A DNA stretch of 64,000 nt from Nocardiopsis sp. TSRI0078 (GCF_001905145.1 NZ_LWLB01000001.1:731213-795212); one strand, 5' to 3'. Shown: positions 24,103 to 35,752, counted from the stretch's first letter. The notes: generated by a model not told the origin, from the letters alone. A program made the numbers and translations.

Positions 24103-24251
24103 TCATCCTATGTCACGGACCGATCCTCGCGCGTGTCCGGTTCCGGCCACAACGGCTTTTCGTCCCCTCCCCCGCCGGCGGCCGCGCCTCGGACTGTCAC
24201 CGGTTCACGGCAGCATGGACGGGACCGCCGCCGTCACCCCGAGGAGCCGCC

Positions 24252-24815
24252 ATGTCCGACCAGATCTGCGCCTGGGCACGGGGGTCGTCCGACCTGATGC
24301 GGGCCTACCACGACAAGGAGTGGGGCAGGCCCTCGCGCGACGACGCCCACCTGTTCGAGATGCTCGTCCTGGAGGGCGCGCAGGCGGGCCTGTCCTGGGC
24401 CACCGTGCTCAACAAGCGGGAGAACTACCGGCGGGTCCTGGACGGCTTCGACCACGACCGGATCGCGGAGTACGGACAACAGGACGCCGACCGGCTCCTC
24501 CAGGACGCCGGGATCATCCGCAACCGCCTCAAGGTGGCCTCGCTCCCCCGCAACGCGCGGGCCTTCCAGCGGGTGCGCGCGGAGTACGGCACCTTCGCCG
24601 ACTACCTGTGGGGCTGGGTGGACGGCACACCCGTGGTCAACCGCTTCACGGAGCAGTCCGAGGTGCCGGTGAGCACCCCGCTGTCGGACCGGGTCGGCAG
24701 GGACCTCAGGAAACGCGGCTTCACCTTCGTCGGCACGACCATCGTCTACTCCTACCTCCAAGCCGTCGGCGTGGTCGACGACCACCTGGTCGGCTGCCCC
24801 GCCAAACCCGCCTGA
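24252..24815 (+). CDS. tag: DNA-3-methyladenine glycosylase I
   Basis: 187 residues with the family opening ICAWARGSSDLMRAYHDKEWG and DDAHLFEMLVLEGAQAGLSW, the latter containing the conserved Glu of the base-binding pocket. Further conserved parts are GIIRNRLKV and the end FTFVGTTIVYSYLQAVG, followed by VDDHLVGC. The Cys near the N-terminus and the His and Cys in HLVGC are the family zinc ligands. It removes 3-methyladenine from alkylated DNA. It stands alone and converges with the ABC-F gene. Confidence 0.95.
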   Translation: MSDQICAWARGSSDLMRAYHDKEWGRPSRDDAHLFEMLVLEGAQAGLSWATVLNKRENYRRVLDGFDHDRIAEYGQQDADRLLQDAGIIRNRLKVASLPRNARAFQRVRAEYGTFADYLWGWVDGTPVVNRFTEQSEVPVSTPLSDRVGRDLRKRGFTFVGTTIVYSYLQAVGVVDDHLVGCPAKPA

Positions 24816-24839
24816 GCACCACCGGAAGACGCCCGCGCG

Positions 24840-26450
24840 CTACGGCCGGCCGGCCCCCGCCACCTCCACCGGAGCGCGCCCGCGCGCGGTCTCCCACCAA
24901 CGGGTCACCCCCGCCTCCCGCAGGAACGCGTGGTCGTGGCAGGCCGCGATCAGCGCGCCGCGGTAGTCCGCGAGGGCCTCGGCCAGCTGACGCTGGCTGT
25001 CCAGGTCGAGGTTGTTGGTGGGCTCGTCCAGCACCAGCAGGCGGGGCGGTGCGTCCGCCAGCAGCAGCCGGGCCAGTGCGACCCGGAACCGCTCTCCCCC
25101 GGACAGGTCGCCCGCCCGCTGCTCCACCCGTTCCCCCCGGATGAGGAAGCGGGCCAGACCGGCCCGCACCTGGTGCGGTGTGGCGGACGTCGCCGCCGCG
25201 CGCACGTTGTCGAGCACGCTCAGGTCGTCGTCCAGCACGTCCAACCGCTGCGGCAGGTAACCGATCGGGCCGGCCGCGTGCACGACCTCGGCCTGTGGAT
25301 GCTCTCCCCGGCCGACCACCGCCCTGAGCAGGGTGGTCTTGCCCGACCCGTTGGGTCCGACCAGTGCCACCCGTTCGGGGCCGCGCACGTACAGCCGCGC
25401 GTCGTCGGGGGCCCGCAGCTCCAGCACGTCGTGTCCGGAGGGGACCTCGGTGCCGGGCAGGGCGATCCGGATGGTGTCGTCGTCGCGGACGGCCTCCCGC
25501 GCCCGGTCCAGCCCCTCCCTGGCCTCGGCCAGCTTGTCCTCCTGCATGATCCGGTGCTTGCCCGCCGCCACCTGGGCGTCGCGCTTGCGCTGCTTCATGA
25601 CCACGCGCGGCTCGCGCTTGGTGTCGTACATCTTCCTGCCGTAGCGCACCCGCCGGGCCAGCTTGACCTGGGCGTCGGCGAGCTGGCGCTTCTCCCGGCG
25701 CACGTCGGCCCCGGCCACGCGCACCATGCGCCGGGCCGCCTCCTGCTCGGCGGCCAACTGCTCGGTGTAGGCGGAGTAGTTGCCGCCCCACACGCGTACG
25801 CGTCCGTCCCGGAGCTCGGCGATCTGATCGACCCGGTCCAGGAGTTCGCGGTCGTGGCTGACCACGATGAGCACCCCGCGCCAGGAGCCGACCGCCTCGT
25901 ACAGCCGCTCCCTGGCGTGGTGGTCCAGGTTGTTGGTGGGCTCGTCCAGCAGGGTGACGGCGGGACGGCGCAGGGCCAGACCGGCGAGCGCGGCCAGCAC
26001 GGCCTCCCCTCCGGAGAGGGTTCCGACGGGCCGGTCCAGCGGGGTGTCCCCCGCCAGGGTGAGGCCGAACCGTTCGAGCTGGGCGAGGGCGCGCTCCTCC
26101 ACGTCCCAGTCCTCGCCGACGGCGGCGAAGGCGGCCTCGGTGGTCTCCCCCGCCTCGATGGCGTGCAGCGCGGCGCGGGCCCGGTCGATCCCCAGCAGTT
26201 CGGCGACGGTGCGTCCGGTGTCCAGGGTGAGCCCCTGGGTCAGGTAGCCGACGTCGCCGTCCACCGACACCGTGCCCGAGTCCGGGGTCAACCGCCCCGC
26301 GACCAGGCCGAGCAGGGTGGACTTGCCGCTGCCGTTGCGGCCGATGAGTCCGGTACGCCCGGTGCCGAACGCGGCGTCCAGACCGGTCAGGACGGGTGTG
26401 CCGTCGGGCCAGGCGAAGGCCAGCCGGGTGCAGACGACGGAGAGGGACAT
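24840..26450 (-). CDS. ABC-F family ATPase (ribosome-associated, antibiotic-protection type)
   Basis: 536 residues with two ABC domains and no membrane segments. First domain: GRNGSGKSTL, LSGGEAVLAALAGLAL, LLDEPTNNLD. Second domain: GPNGSGKTTL, LSGGERFRVALARLLL, LVLDEPTNNLD. The charged linker between them (about residues 235-320, REKRQLADAQVKLARR) is the P-site tRNA interaction motif region. ABC-F proteins of this length act on ribosomes, and many give resistance to macrolides, lincosamides or pleuromutilins. The divergent TetR gene with matched palindromes suggests drug-induced expression. A housekeeping role is less likely but possible. Confidence 0.88.
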   Translation of the reverse strand: MSLSVVCTRLAFAWPDGTPVLTGLDAAFGTGRTGLIGRNGSGKSTLLGLVAGRLTPDSGTVSVDGDVGYLTQGLTLDTGRTVAELLGIDRARAALHAIEAGETTEAAFAAVGEDWDVEERALAQLERFGLTLAGDTPLDRPVGTLSGGEAVLAALAGLALRRPAVTLLDEPTNNLDHHARERLYEAVGSWRGVLIVVSHDRELLDRVDQIAELRDGRVRVWGGNYSAYTEQLAAEQEAARRMVRVAGADVRREKRQLADAQVKLARRVRYGRKMYDTKREPRVVMKQRKRDAQVAAGKHRIMQEDKLAEAREGLDRAREAVRDDDTIRIALPGTEVPSGHDVLELRAPDDARLYVRGPERVALVGPNGSGKTTLLRAVVGRGEHPQAEVVHAAGPIGYLPQRLDVLDDDLSVLDNVRAAATSATPHQVRAGLARFLIRGERVEQRAGDLSGGERFRVALARLLLADAPPRLLVLDEPTNNLDLDSQRQLAEALADYRGALIAACHDHAFLREAGVTRWWETARGRAPVEVAGAGRP

Positions 26451-26538
26451 GCGGACCTCCGAAGGGTGGTGGAGAGCTTCCGGGAACGTGGGGTCACGCG
26501 GCCTCGGCCCATCGTGGTCTCCTCCTTCGGAGTACTTG

Positions 26539-26600
26539 ATGCGACTACTGTCGCGATAGTGAGCATGGCAGACGAGGACGTTAAATGCAACTACAGTTGC
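26539..26600. promoter_or_regulatory. Two related palindromes between ABC-F and TetR genes
   Basis: GCGACTACTGTCGC (26539-26552) and GCAACTACAGTTGC (26587-26600) are variants of one palindrome and share the GCRACTAC half. The second ends three bases before the TetR ATG, so a bound repressor would block its own translation-start region; the first lies in the divergent promoter space of the ABC-F gene. Confidence 0.75.
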
Positions 26601-26603
26601 GTT

Positions 26604-27221
26604 ATGACCTCCGACACGGAAACACCCGGAACCGCCAGACCCGGCGGCCGCACCGCGCGCAACACCGCGGCCGTACTCCAGGCCACCCTCGACGAGCTAG
26701 GCGAACACGGCTACGCGGGACTCACCGTGGAACGCGTCGCCACGCGCTCCGGGGTGCACAAGGCCACCGTCTACCGGCGTTGGGGAGGGGTGGACGGGCT
26801 CCTGGCCGCCTCGCTGGAGTGGTCCGCCACCCGCGCGTGGGAGCCCGAGCGCACCGGCTCCCTGCGCACCGACCTGTTCGCCCTGGCCGAGACCGTGGTG
26901 CACGGCTTCACCGAGGCACCCGAGGGAGCCGTGTCCTCGGCCTCCGTCGCCGCCGCCTTCGACTCCCCCCGCGTGGCCGGGGCGCTGCGCGTGTTCATGA
27001 CCGACCGGCACGAACGCGCCTCCGTGGTCGTGACCGAGGCCGTCACCCGGGGCGAGGTTCCCGAGGGCACCGACCCGGCACAGGTGGTGCGCTCGGCGGT
27101 CGCACCCGTCTACTACCGGCTCTTCGTCAGCCGCGAGCCCGTCGCCCGGGCCGACCTGTGTCTGGCCGCCCGGATCACCGCCGACGCCGCCGCCCGGGGC
27201 GCCTTCGTCCCCGACCCCTGA
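26604..27221 (+). CDS. TetR-family repressor, probable regulator of the ABC-F gene
   Basis: 205 residues. The N-terminal HTH reads GYAGLTVERVATRSGVHK followed by TVYRRWGG, a standard TetR DNA-binding unit. The C-terminal ligand domain is of the TetR_C type seen in AcrR-like regulators (EPERTGSLRTDLFALAE). The gene is divergent from the ABC-F gene, with palindromes GCGACTACTGTCGC and GCAACTACAGTTGC between them, so autoregulation and control of ABC-F are inferred. The inducing ligand is unknown. Confidence 0.9.
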   Translation: MTSDTETPGTARPGGRTARNTAAVLQATLDELGEHGYAGLTVERVATRSGVHKATVYRRWGGVDGLLAASLEWSATRAWEPERTGSLRTDLFALAETVVHGFTEAPEGAVSSASVAAAFDSPRVAGALRVFMTDRHERASVVVTEAVTRGEVPEGTDPAQVVRSAVAPVYYRLFVSREPVARADLCLAARITADAAARGAFVPDP

Positions 27222-27288
27222 ACGCCGGGCCCGACGCGGGCCGCCCTGCCCTAAACTGGCCCACACCGGACCGAGAGCAGGACGGCCG

Positions 27289-28065
27289 ATGCCCACGCAG
27301 TACCCCAGAAGCGGCGACCCCGCGCGCAGTCTCGCCCTGCTGTGGCGGACCCGGGAGCCCGTCAGCCGCCGGAGCAAGCCGGACCTGAGCGTGGACCGGA
27401 TCGTGGCCGTGGCCTCGGAGATGGCCGACGCCGACGGGCTCGCCGCGCTGTCCATGCGCAAGGTGGCCGAACGCCTGGGTGTGGGGACCATGTCGCTGTA
27501 CACCTACGTCCCCGGCAAGGGCGAACTGGTCGACCTGATGCTCGACGCCGCGTACGCGGGCCTGTACGGGGACGGCGAGCGGTCCGGCCACTGGCGGGAC
27601 CGGCTGGGCGAGGTCGCGTACGCCAACTGGCGGCTGTTCCTGCGCCATCCGTGGATGCTGCAGACCCCCCGGAGCCGTCTGCTCGGCCCCCACCTCATCG
27701 CCAAGTACGAGTACGAGCTGTCCGCCGTGGACGCACTGGGCCTGACCGACGTCGAGATGGACTCCACGGTCAGCCTGGTCAACAGCTACGCCGAGGGTGC
27801 CGCGAGCCAGGCCGTGGCGGCGGGTGAGACCGAGAGGTCCTCGGGGATGACCGACGGGCAGTGGTGGCGCACCCACGGCCCGCTGCTGGCGACGTTCGTG
27901 CGGGACGAGGACTACCCGCTCGCCTCGCGCGTGGGCAGCGCGGTGGGCGGCGCGCACCAGGCGGTGTACCCACCCGAGCACGAGTTCGCCTTCGGCCTGG
28001 AGCGCGTCCTGGACGGCGTCCAGGCCCTGGTGGACTCCCGGACCCCCCGGGGCGATGGTTCCTGA
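27289..28065 (+). CDS. TetR-family regulator with tetracycline-repressor-like C-terminal domain
   Basis: 258 residues. HTH: LSVDRIVAVASEMADADG, then LSMRKVAERLGVGTMSLYTY. The long C-terminal part (WRDRLGEVAYANWRLFLRHP, MDSTVSLVNSYAEGAA) is the TetR_C class 1 domain common in actinobacterial regulators of drug exporters. It is separated from the preceding TetR gene by 67 bases and has no obvious partner; the next gene, a methyltransferase, starts 290 bases downstream. Confidence 0.9.
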   Translation: MPTQYPRSGDPARSLALLWRTREPVSRRSKPDLSVDRIVAVASEMADADGLAALSMRKVAERLGVGTMSLYTYVPGKGELVDLMLDAAYAGLYGDGERSGHWRDRLGEVAYANWRLFLRHPWMLQTPRSRLLGPHLIAKYEYELSAVDALGLTDVEMDSTVSLVNSYAEGAASQAVAAGETERSSGMTDGQWWRTHGPLLATFVRDEDYPLASRVGSAVGGAHQAVYPPEHEFAFGLERVLDGVQALVDSRTPRGDGS

Positions 28066-28356
28066 CCCGCGGGGCGGCGTCCCCGCCGTCCACCGGCGCT
28101 CCCCTTCCTTGGGATGGTACGAGCGGAACTCCCTTTCCTCCCGCATGAACGCCGGAGGGAGGTCCGTCCTTCTCCGGCGGTCCTCACCCCGAGGAGCGAG
28201 CGGGTCGGCGGAAAGGCCTGACCACGTGGTCCCTGCCGGGGAGAGGGCACGGGCGAAGGAGATCGGCCCGCAGGTGGGAACTGTGTGATCCGACCCGCCG
28301 GGGGTACGGTAAAGCCCGCATTGACGTCGCGCATGACGACACCGGAGGGGAACAGT

Positions 28357-29082
28357 ATGGGGGACATCGACCTGTCGTTGATCGGGGATCTGTACCGCAG
28401 GTATCGAGACCCGCTGGCCAAGGTCCGGGACGCACAACGCGACTTCCTCCGGCGGACGCGCGGGCGGATGACTCCGCAGCTCGACGACCTGGAGGCGGAG
28501 ATCACCTACATGCTGCTGCGTGAAACGCGGCCGGACACGGTGATGGAGCTGGGCACCTTCCACGGCTGGTCCACCACATGGATCCTGCAGGCGCTGCGCG
28601 ACAACGGCACGGGGACGCTGCACTCCTTCGACATCGTGGACAACGTGGTGGCGAACGTGCCCTCCGACCTGGCCCTGGGCCGGTGGGAGTTCCACAAGGG
28701 CGACATCCGCGAGAACATGTCGCAGGTCCCGGAGGGGATCGACTACCTGTTCGTGGACGCCGCGCACAACGGCCGGTTCGCGAAGTGGTATCTGTCCGAG
28801 CTGTTCCCCCGGATCGCGCCGGGGACCCCGGTCAGTGTCCACGACGTCTTCCACGGCAGGCGGGCCCTGCCCCTGACCGAGGGCGCCGTGGTGCTGTCGT
28901 GGCTGCGCCGCACCGGCACGGACTTCTTCACCCCGTCCCGCAAGCGTGCGCCCGCGCCCCACATCGCCCTCCTGGAGCTGCGGGAGGAGCTGGGGCTGGG
29001 TGAGCCGGTGCGTACCAGCACCGACAACCCGATGATCTATTTCCGGATGCCCGAACACCGGGTGGCCCGGAACGCGGGCTGA
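28357..29082 (+). CDS. Class I SAM-dependent methyltransferase (O-methyltransferase-like)
   Basis: 241 residues from an ATG six bases after GGAGGGG. SAM-binding motif I is VMELGTFHGWSTTW (relatives: E-x-G-x-x-x-G). Motif II is LHSFDIVD, and DYLFVDAAHNGRFAKWYL matches the D-G-x-H region of Cephalosporin-hydroxylase/Methyltransf_24-type enzymes. PGTPVSVHDVFHGRRA follows, another typical acceptor-site strand. The acceptor is unknown. It stands as a single gene. Confidence 0.8.
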   Translation: MGDIDLSLIGDLYRRYRDPLAKVRDAQRDFLRRTRGRMTPQLDDLEAEITYMLLRETRPDTVMELGTFHGWSTTWILQALRDNGTGTLHSFDIVDNVVANVPSDLALGRWEFHKGDIRENMSQVPEGIDYLFVDAAHNGRFAKWYLSELFPRIAPGTPVSVHDVFHGRRALPLTEGAVVLSWLRRTGTDFFTPSRKRAPAPHIALLELREELGLGEPVRTSTDNPMIYFRMPEHRVARNAG

Positions 29083-29271
29083 ACCCTGGTCGGCCAGCGG
29101 AGGCGGGGCCCTTCCGGGGCGGCTCCCACCGGAAGGACCGCCCCGGCGGGCCCGGGTCGGATCCCCCCTGGGACGGCCGACCCCGTGGTCGGTCCGCGGG
29201 CACTGCCGGGACGCGGCCCCCGGGCCGGATGAGCGACACACGGGGACCGCGGCCGAGGGCCGAGAAGCAGC

Positions 29272-29290
29272 CCCCGGCGCGTGGCCGGGG
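29272..29290 (-). terminator. Hairpin after eda
   Basis: A 7-base stem CCCCGGC / GCCGGGG with a 5-base loop, 18 bases past the eda stop, in the right place to end the zwf-edd-eda transcript. A second weaker hairpin (CCGGGGCGG / CCGCCCCGG, 29114-29146) lies nearer the methyltransferase gene. Confidence 0.45.
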
Positions 29291-29307
29291 AACCTGGGAA
29301 AGGCGGG

Positions 29308-29940
29308 TCAGAGGGCTGCGGCCTGCCGGGCCAGGTCGGTGATCCGGTCCCAGCCGCCCGCTGACACCAGGTCGGCCGGGGTCAGCCAGCTGCCGCCCAC
29401 ACACCCCACGTTCGGCAGGGCCAGGTAGTCGGGGGCGGAGGCGGCGGTGATCCCGCCGGTCGGGCAGAACCGCACCTGGGGCAGGGGAGACGCCAGCGAC
29501 TTCAGGAACGCGACGCCCCCCGAGGCCTCGGCCGGGAAGAACTTCACCTCCGACACCCCGCGCTCCAGCAGCGCCATCGCCTCGGACACGGTGCCCACAC
29601 CGGGCAGGAAGGGCAGACCGGTGTCGGCCATCGCCGAGGCCAGGCCGTCCGTGCAGCCGGGGCTGACCAGGAAGCGCGCACCGGCCGCGGCGGCGGCCGA
29701 CGCCTGCTCGGGAGTGACCACGGTGCCCGCGCCCACCACGGCCTCGGGCACCTCGGCGGCGATCCTCTCGATGGCTCCCAGCGCGGCCGGGGTCCGCAGG
29801 GTCACCTCGATGCCGGGCAGCCCGCCCGCCACCAGCGCGCGTGCCAGCGGCACGGCGGTCTCGGCCTCGGAGACGACCACCACCGGCATCACCGGGGCCA
29901 GGTCGAGGATGTCCGCGCCCGAACGGGGGTTCGTCGTCAT
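29308..29940 (-). CDS. eda: KDPG aldolase (2-dehydro-3-deoxy-phosphogluconate aldolase)
   Basis: 210 residues, the normal length. Conserved parts are [15 protein letters not shown] (with the general-acid Glu), [38 protein letters not shown] (the Schiff-base Lys) and [15 protein letters not shown]. It splits KDPG into pyruvate and glyceraldehyde 3-phosphate, the last step of the Entner-Doudoroff pathway. It is third in the zwf-edd-eda operon, about 95 bases after edd. Confidence 0.95.
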   Translation of the reverse strand: MTTNPRSGADILDLAPVMPVVVVSEAETAVPLARALVAGGLPGIEVTLRTPAALGAIERIAAEVPEAVVGAGTVVTPEQASAAAAAGARFLVSPGCTDGLASAMADTGLPFLPGVGTVSEAMALLERGVSEVKFFPAEASGGVAFLKSLASPLPQVRFCPTGGITAASAPDYLALPNVGCVGGSWLTPADLVSAGGWDRITDLARQAAAL

Positions 29941-30035
29941 GTCGTGCTCTCTCCAGGGTGGGTCGAATCGGGGACGGGCGCGCCGCGGCCGTCGGAACCG
30001 GTCCGCGGCGCGCCCTGGGGCGTGCCCGGTGGGGC

Positions 30036-31882
<1,847 letters not shown>

Positions 31883-31886
<4 letters not shown>

Positions 31887-33361
31887 CGGGATCGCTCCTC
31901 TTCGTGCCACGTCCGGCCGGTACGGCCGATGAGCCGGTGCGCGCCCGCGGGGCCGGCGCTTCCGGCTGGATAGGTCTCGGGGGTCGTGCCCAGGTCGCTC
32001 CACGCCTCGATGACGGGGTCCACCCAGCGCCAGGCCGCCTCGACCTCGTCGCGGCGCATGAAGAGGGTGGAGTCCCCCGCCAGGACGTCCGTCAACAGCC
32101 GCTCGTAGGCTTCGGGCGAGCGGTCGGCGAAGGTGTCGGCGAAGCTGAGCTCCAGGGGTACCGGCCGTAGCCGCAGCGCTCCGGCGCCGGGCGTCTTGGC
32201 CAGCATGGTCAGGTGTATGCCCTCGTCCGGCTGGAGCCTGATGACGAGGCTGCCCGGCCCGGGCATGTCGGTGCCGGGGAAGATCGTGTGCGGCACCTCC
32301 CGGAAGCGGATCACGATCTCCGAGCGGGAGTGCGACATGCGCTTGCCGGTGCGCAGGTAGAAGGGCACACCCGCCCAGCGCCAGTTGGCGACCTCCGCGC
32401 GCAGGGCCACGAAGGTCTCGGTGTCGCTGGCGGCGGGTCCGCCGGGCTCGTCGAGGTAGCCGAGCACCTCGGTGCCCTGGACGGCGCCGCGCCCGTACTG
32501 GCCGCGCACGGTGTCCTCGGCGACGCGGTCGCCGGTCAGGGGGCTCAGGGACTGCAGGACCTTGAGCTTCTCGTCGCGGACGGCGTCGCGGTCGTAGCTG
32601 GCCGGGGGCTCCATGGCGGTCAGGCAGAGCAGTTGGAGCAGGTGGTTCTGGACCATGTCGCGCATGGCGCCGGAGGTGTCGTAGTAGCCGCGCCGCCCGC
32701 CCACCCCGACGGTCTCGGCCGCGGTGATCTGGACGTGGTCGATCCAGCGGGAGTTCCACAGGGGTTCGAGGAAGACGTTGGCGAACCGCAGTACGAGCAG
32801 GTTCTGCACGGTCTCCTTGCCCAGGTAGTGGTCGATCCGGTAGATCCGCGACTCGTCGAAGACCGCGCCCACCGCGTCGTTGACGGCCTGGGACGAGGCC
32901 AGGTCGCGGCCCAGGGGCTTTTCCATGACCACGCGGGAGCCGGAGGTGACCAGGCCGGCCCCGGCCAGGCCGCGGCAGATGGGGCCGGAGATCATCGGCG
33001 GGACGGCGAGGTAGAAGACGCGGTCGCGGACGGTCCCCAGGAGGGAGGCGAGGGCGTCCCAGCCGGAGGGGTCGCCGCCGACGTCCACGGTGACGTGGTG
33101 GAGGCGTCCCAGGAAGCGGTGGAGCACGTCGGGCTCGGCGATCTGGACGGCGTGGTGGCCGCGGACCGCGGCGGAGGCCTTGTCCCTGAAGTCGGCGTCG
33201 GTGAGGCCGTCGCGCGAGACGGCGACGACGCGGGTCCCCCCGTCCAGGTGCCCGTCGCGGTCCAGCAGGTACAGGGAGGGGAGGAGTTTGCGCATGGACA
33301 GGTCGCCGGTGCCCCCGAAGACCACCAGGTCGGTGGGGTGGGGCGCGGACTGCTGCGACAT
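31883..33361 (-). CDS. zwf: Glucose-6-phosphate 1-dehydrogenase
   Basis: 492 residues. NADP-binding [19 protein letters not shown], the catalytic-site signature [22 protein letters not shown] and [11 protein letters not shown] near the end are all standard. It oxidises glucose 6-phosphate to 6-phosphogluconolactone and feeds edd. It heads the operon; the lactonase gene pgl is not here. The divergent ROK regulator gene and the AT-rich stretch between suggest sugar-responsive control. Confidence 0.97.
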
Positions 33362-33573
33362 CTTCGGTCTGCTCCAGCGGAGAGGGAAGGGGATGGGGGC
33401 CGGGGGGCGGAGTGTGACGCGACGGGGGGTGCGGGAGAGCGGTGCGGACCGGCCGGTTCCGTTCTCCGCTTCTGACCCTAAGCCTGACTATGGTAAAAAA
33501 CCAAGCACACTTGAGAACAATTATTTACATAACCTCTCAGCCTTCGCGGCGTAACCCCATGGTTGAATGACAT
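33362..33573. promoter_or_regulatory. Divergent promoter region zwf / ROK regulator
   Basis: 212 bases between divergent starts. The part 33478-33545 is strikingly AT-rich for this genome (TATGGTAAAAAACCAAG, then AATTATTTACATAACC) and probably holds both promoters and the ROK operator. TTATGTAAATAATT on the minus strand is a candidate site. Confidence 0.5.
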
Positions 33574-34761
33574 ATGGCCAGAACCCCGGGACGCCTGTCC
33601 TCCGCTGCCACCAGCGGCCACATCCTGGAGCTCATACGCTCGGGCATCGCGACCAGCCGCACCGAGATCGGCCGGGTCACGGGCCTGTCCCGCCCCTCGG
33701 TGTCCCTGCGGGTGACCGAGCTGATCAACAGCGGGCTCGTCACCGAGAGCTCGGGAGCGGCCTCCAGCGGCGGCCGGCCGCCCACCCTGCTGGAGTTCAA
33801 CGCCGGCAGCGGCCTCATCCTCACCAGCGCCCTCGGCATGGTCCGCAGCCAGGCCGCGGTCTGCGACCTCAACGGCGACGTCCTGGCCCGCACTCCGGGC
33901 TCGCCCGACATGGAGCAGGGCCCCGACACCACCCTCCCCTGGTTGCTGGACACCTGGTCCGAGCAGATCGCCTCGCTGGGCCGCGACCCCGGCGACGTGC
34001 GCGGCGTGGGCATCGGCCTGCCCGGGACCGTCGAGTTCCACGCGGGCCGCGCCGACGACCGCCCGTTCCTGGGCAAGTGGGCGGGGGTGGCCCTGGCCCC
34101 GCTGGTCGCCGAGCGCTTCCCGGTGCCGGTGACAGTCGACAACGACGTGAACGTGATGGCGCTCGGCGAGCACATCGCGGGCGGGCACGGGCATCCCGAC
34201 GACATGGTGTTCGTGAAGGTCTCCACCGGGATCGGCGCCGGGCTGCTGTCCGGCGGACGGCTGCTGCGCGGTGCCCTGGGCGCCGCCGGGGAGATCGGGC
34301 ACGTCCCGGTACGCGACGGCGGCGGACTCCCCTGCCGCTGCGGCAACACCGACTGCCTGGAGGCGGTCGCGGGCGGGCGGCGGCTGCTGGACAGCGCCGC
34401 CGAGCAGGGACGCGAGGTGGACACCCTCAAGGACCTGGTGTCGCTGGCCGCCGGGGGCGACCCGGTCGCGGTGACCCTGGTCCGCTCCGCGGGGCGGCGG
34501 CTCGGCGAGGCGCTCGCCGGGGCGGTGAACCTGCTCAACCCCGAGGTGATCGTCCTGGGCGGCGACCTGTCGGAGGCCTACGACCACCTGGTCGCGGGCG
34601 TGCGCGAGGTGGTGTTCCAGCAGTGCACCGCCCTGGCCACCCGCCAGCTGCGCGTGGTGGCCAGCTCCCTGTGGGACGACGCGGGCGTACGCGGCTGCGC
34701 CGCCATGGTGACCGAGGAGATCCTGTCACCGGAGGCGGTGAACAAGCTCCTGGCGGGGTGA
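33574..34761 (+). CDS. ROK-family transcriptional regulator
   Basis: 395 residues. The N-terminal winged HTH reads ILELIRSGIATSRTEIGR, VTGLSRPSVSLRVTELI. The ROK sugar-kinase fold has the D-N motif VTVDNDVNVMALGE, the ROK signature region GIGAGLLSGGRLLRGALGAA, GEIGHVPV and the zinc cluster CRCGNTDCLEAVAGG. A lone N-terminal HTH marks it as a regulator rather than a glucokinase. Divergent placement suggests it represses the zwf-edd-eda operon in response to a sugar such as glucose or gluconate (inference). Confidence 0.92.
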   Translation: MARTPGRLSSAATSGHILELIRSGIATSRTEIGRVTGLSRPSVSLRVTELINSGLVTESSGAASSGGRPPTLLEFNAGSGLILTSALGMVRSQAAVCDLNGDVLARTPGSPDMEQGPDTTLPWLLDTWSEQIASLGRDPGDVRGVGIGLPGTVEFHAGRADDRPFLGKWAGVALAPLVAERFPVPVTVDNDVNVMALGEHIAGGHGHPDDMVFVKVSTGIGAGLLSGGRLLRGALGAAGEIGHVPVRDGGGLPCRCGNTDCLEAVAGGRRLLDSAAEQGREVDTLKDLVSLAAGGDPVAVTLVRSAGRRLGEALAGAVNLLNPEVIVLGGDLSEAYDHLVAGVREVVFQQCTALATRQLRVVASSLWDDAGVRGCAAMVTEEILSPEAVNKLLAG

Positions 34762-35068
34762 GGGACCGGCGGCGCCTTCGCCCACAGGCTGTGGACGAGG
34801 AGTACCTTCCGCCCGACCGGGCATCCTCACGTGGAGGAGTCCGGGCACCGGCGCCCGCCTCCCCGCCCCCGCACCGATCCGCTCCCTCCATCACCAGCGC
34901 TGACCTGCGATGACGCCGTCGGCGACGAACACATGCCCCGCGTCCACACTTGACAACCGCCCTCGATGTGGCGAATAGTCGCCCAGCACCGTTCCCGCCC
35001 CAGCCGCACACCTCCGTCACCCCACGTGACCGCGCCCGTGCGGGCCCCCGCCCGGAAAGGTCCCTGTC
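34762..35068. other. Intergenic gap
   Basis: These 307 bases after the ROK gene show no convincing coding frame; a short hairpin-like GGCGAATAGTCGCC lies near 34973. Probably a terminator plus the promoter of the next gene. Confidence 0.35.
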
Positions 35069-35752
35069 GTGCTTCCAGAGAATCCCCTCTTCCTGATCCT
35101 TTTGGGTGCCGGGATCAGCCTGGTCACCAGCGTCGTCGTGACCGGACTCCAGGCACGCCTCGTCAGGCGCGACGACACGCGCACCGCGTCCCGCGCCTCC
35201 GCACGGACTCTCACCAGCGCCTTCATCGCCGAGCGTGACATGGCCGACAGCAAGGAGAGCTTCCTCTCCGAGGCGGAGCTGACGGTCATGTCGATGACCG
35301 ACCGCAAGACCCGCGACCGGCTGCGCGACGTCATCCGCCTGCTGCGCGAACGGACGCTGCCCGAGGTCGAGGAGCTCAGCGGGGTCGGCTCCGAGCGCGC
35401 CCGCCAACTGCTGTGCGACCACGCGCTGGAGGTGCTCGGCGCACACCTGCGTTCCGAGCGGCTGCCCGAGGTGCCCGCCCCGGTCCGCAAGATGCTGTCC
35501 GTGGAGGAGGAGGCGCTGAGCATCCACTCCGGTGAGACGCCGCGCCCCAGCGGGCCCATCGCCAAGAGCGCGGTCACGGCGCGCCCCCGGCACACCGACA
35601 CCGCCAAGTCCGCCTCTCCCGCTCGCAAGAGCACCAAGGGCACCGCCAAGCCCGCCGCCAAACCCGCCGCGAAGCCCGCGGCCAAGGGCGGAGGCTCCAC
35701 CGCCACCGCGGAGGAGGGCCCCAAGAAGGAGAGCGCCTTCTGGGACGACTGA
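35069..35752 (+). CDS. Membrane-tethered protein with Lys/Ala/Pro-rich tail
   Basis: 227 residues from a GTG at 35069 with GGAAAGG upstream. One N-terminal membrane helix (LFLILLGAGISLVTSVVVTG), then a charged helical domain (about residues 30-150) and a tail with repeated KPAA units (residues about 190-210) resembling histone H1-like or nucleic-acid-binding tails, ending SAFWDD. No known domain is recognised. The basic tail could bind nucleic acid or anionic polymers at the membrane. Confidence 0.65.
   Translation: MLPENPLFLILLGAGISLVTSVVVTGLQARLVRRDDTRTASRASARTLTSAFIAERDMADSKESFLSEAELTVMSMTDRKTRDRLRDVIRLLRERTLPEVEELSGVGSERARQLLCDHALEVLGAHLRSERLPEVPAPVRKMLSVEEEALSIHSGETPRPSGPIAKSAVTARPRHTDTAKSASPARKSTKGTAKPAAKPAAKPAAKGGGSTATAEEGPKKESAFWDD

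Noticed and set aside
24930..27221. Long 763-codon frame ending as TetR
   Set aside because: Only the part from 26604 is TetR; the rest is antisense of the ABC-F gene.
28066..28356. Small gene between TetR and methyltransferase
   Set aside because: Frames have no ribosome site or protein-like composition.
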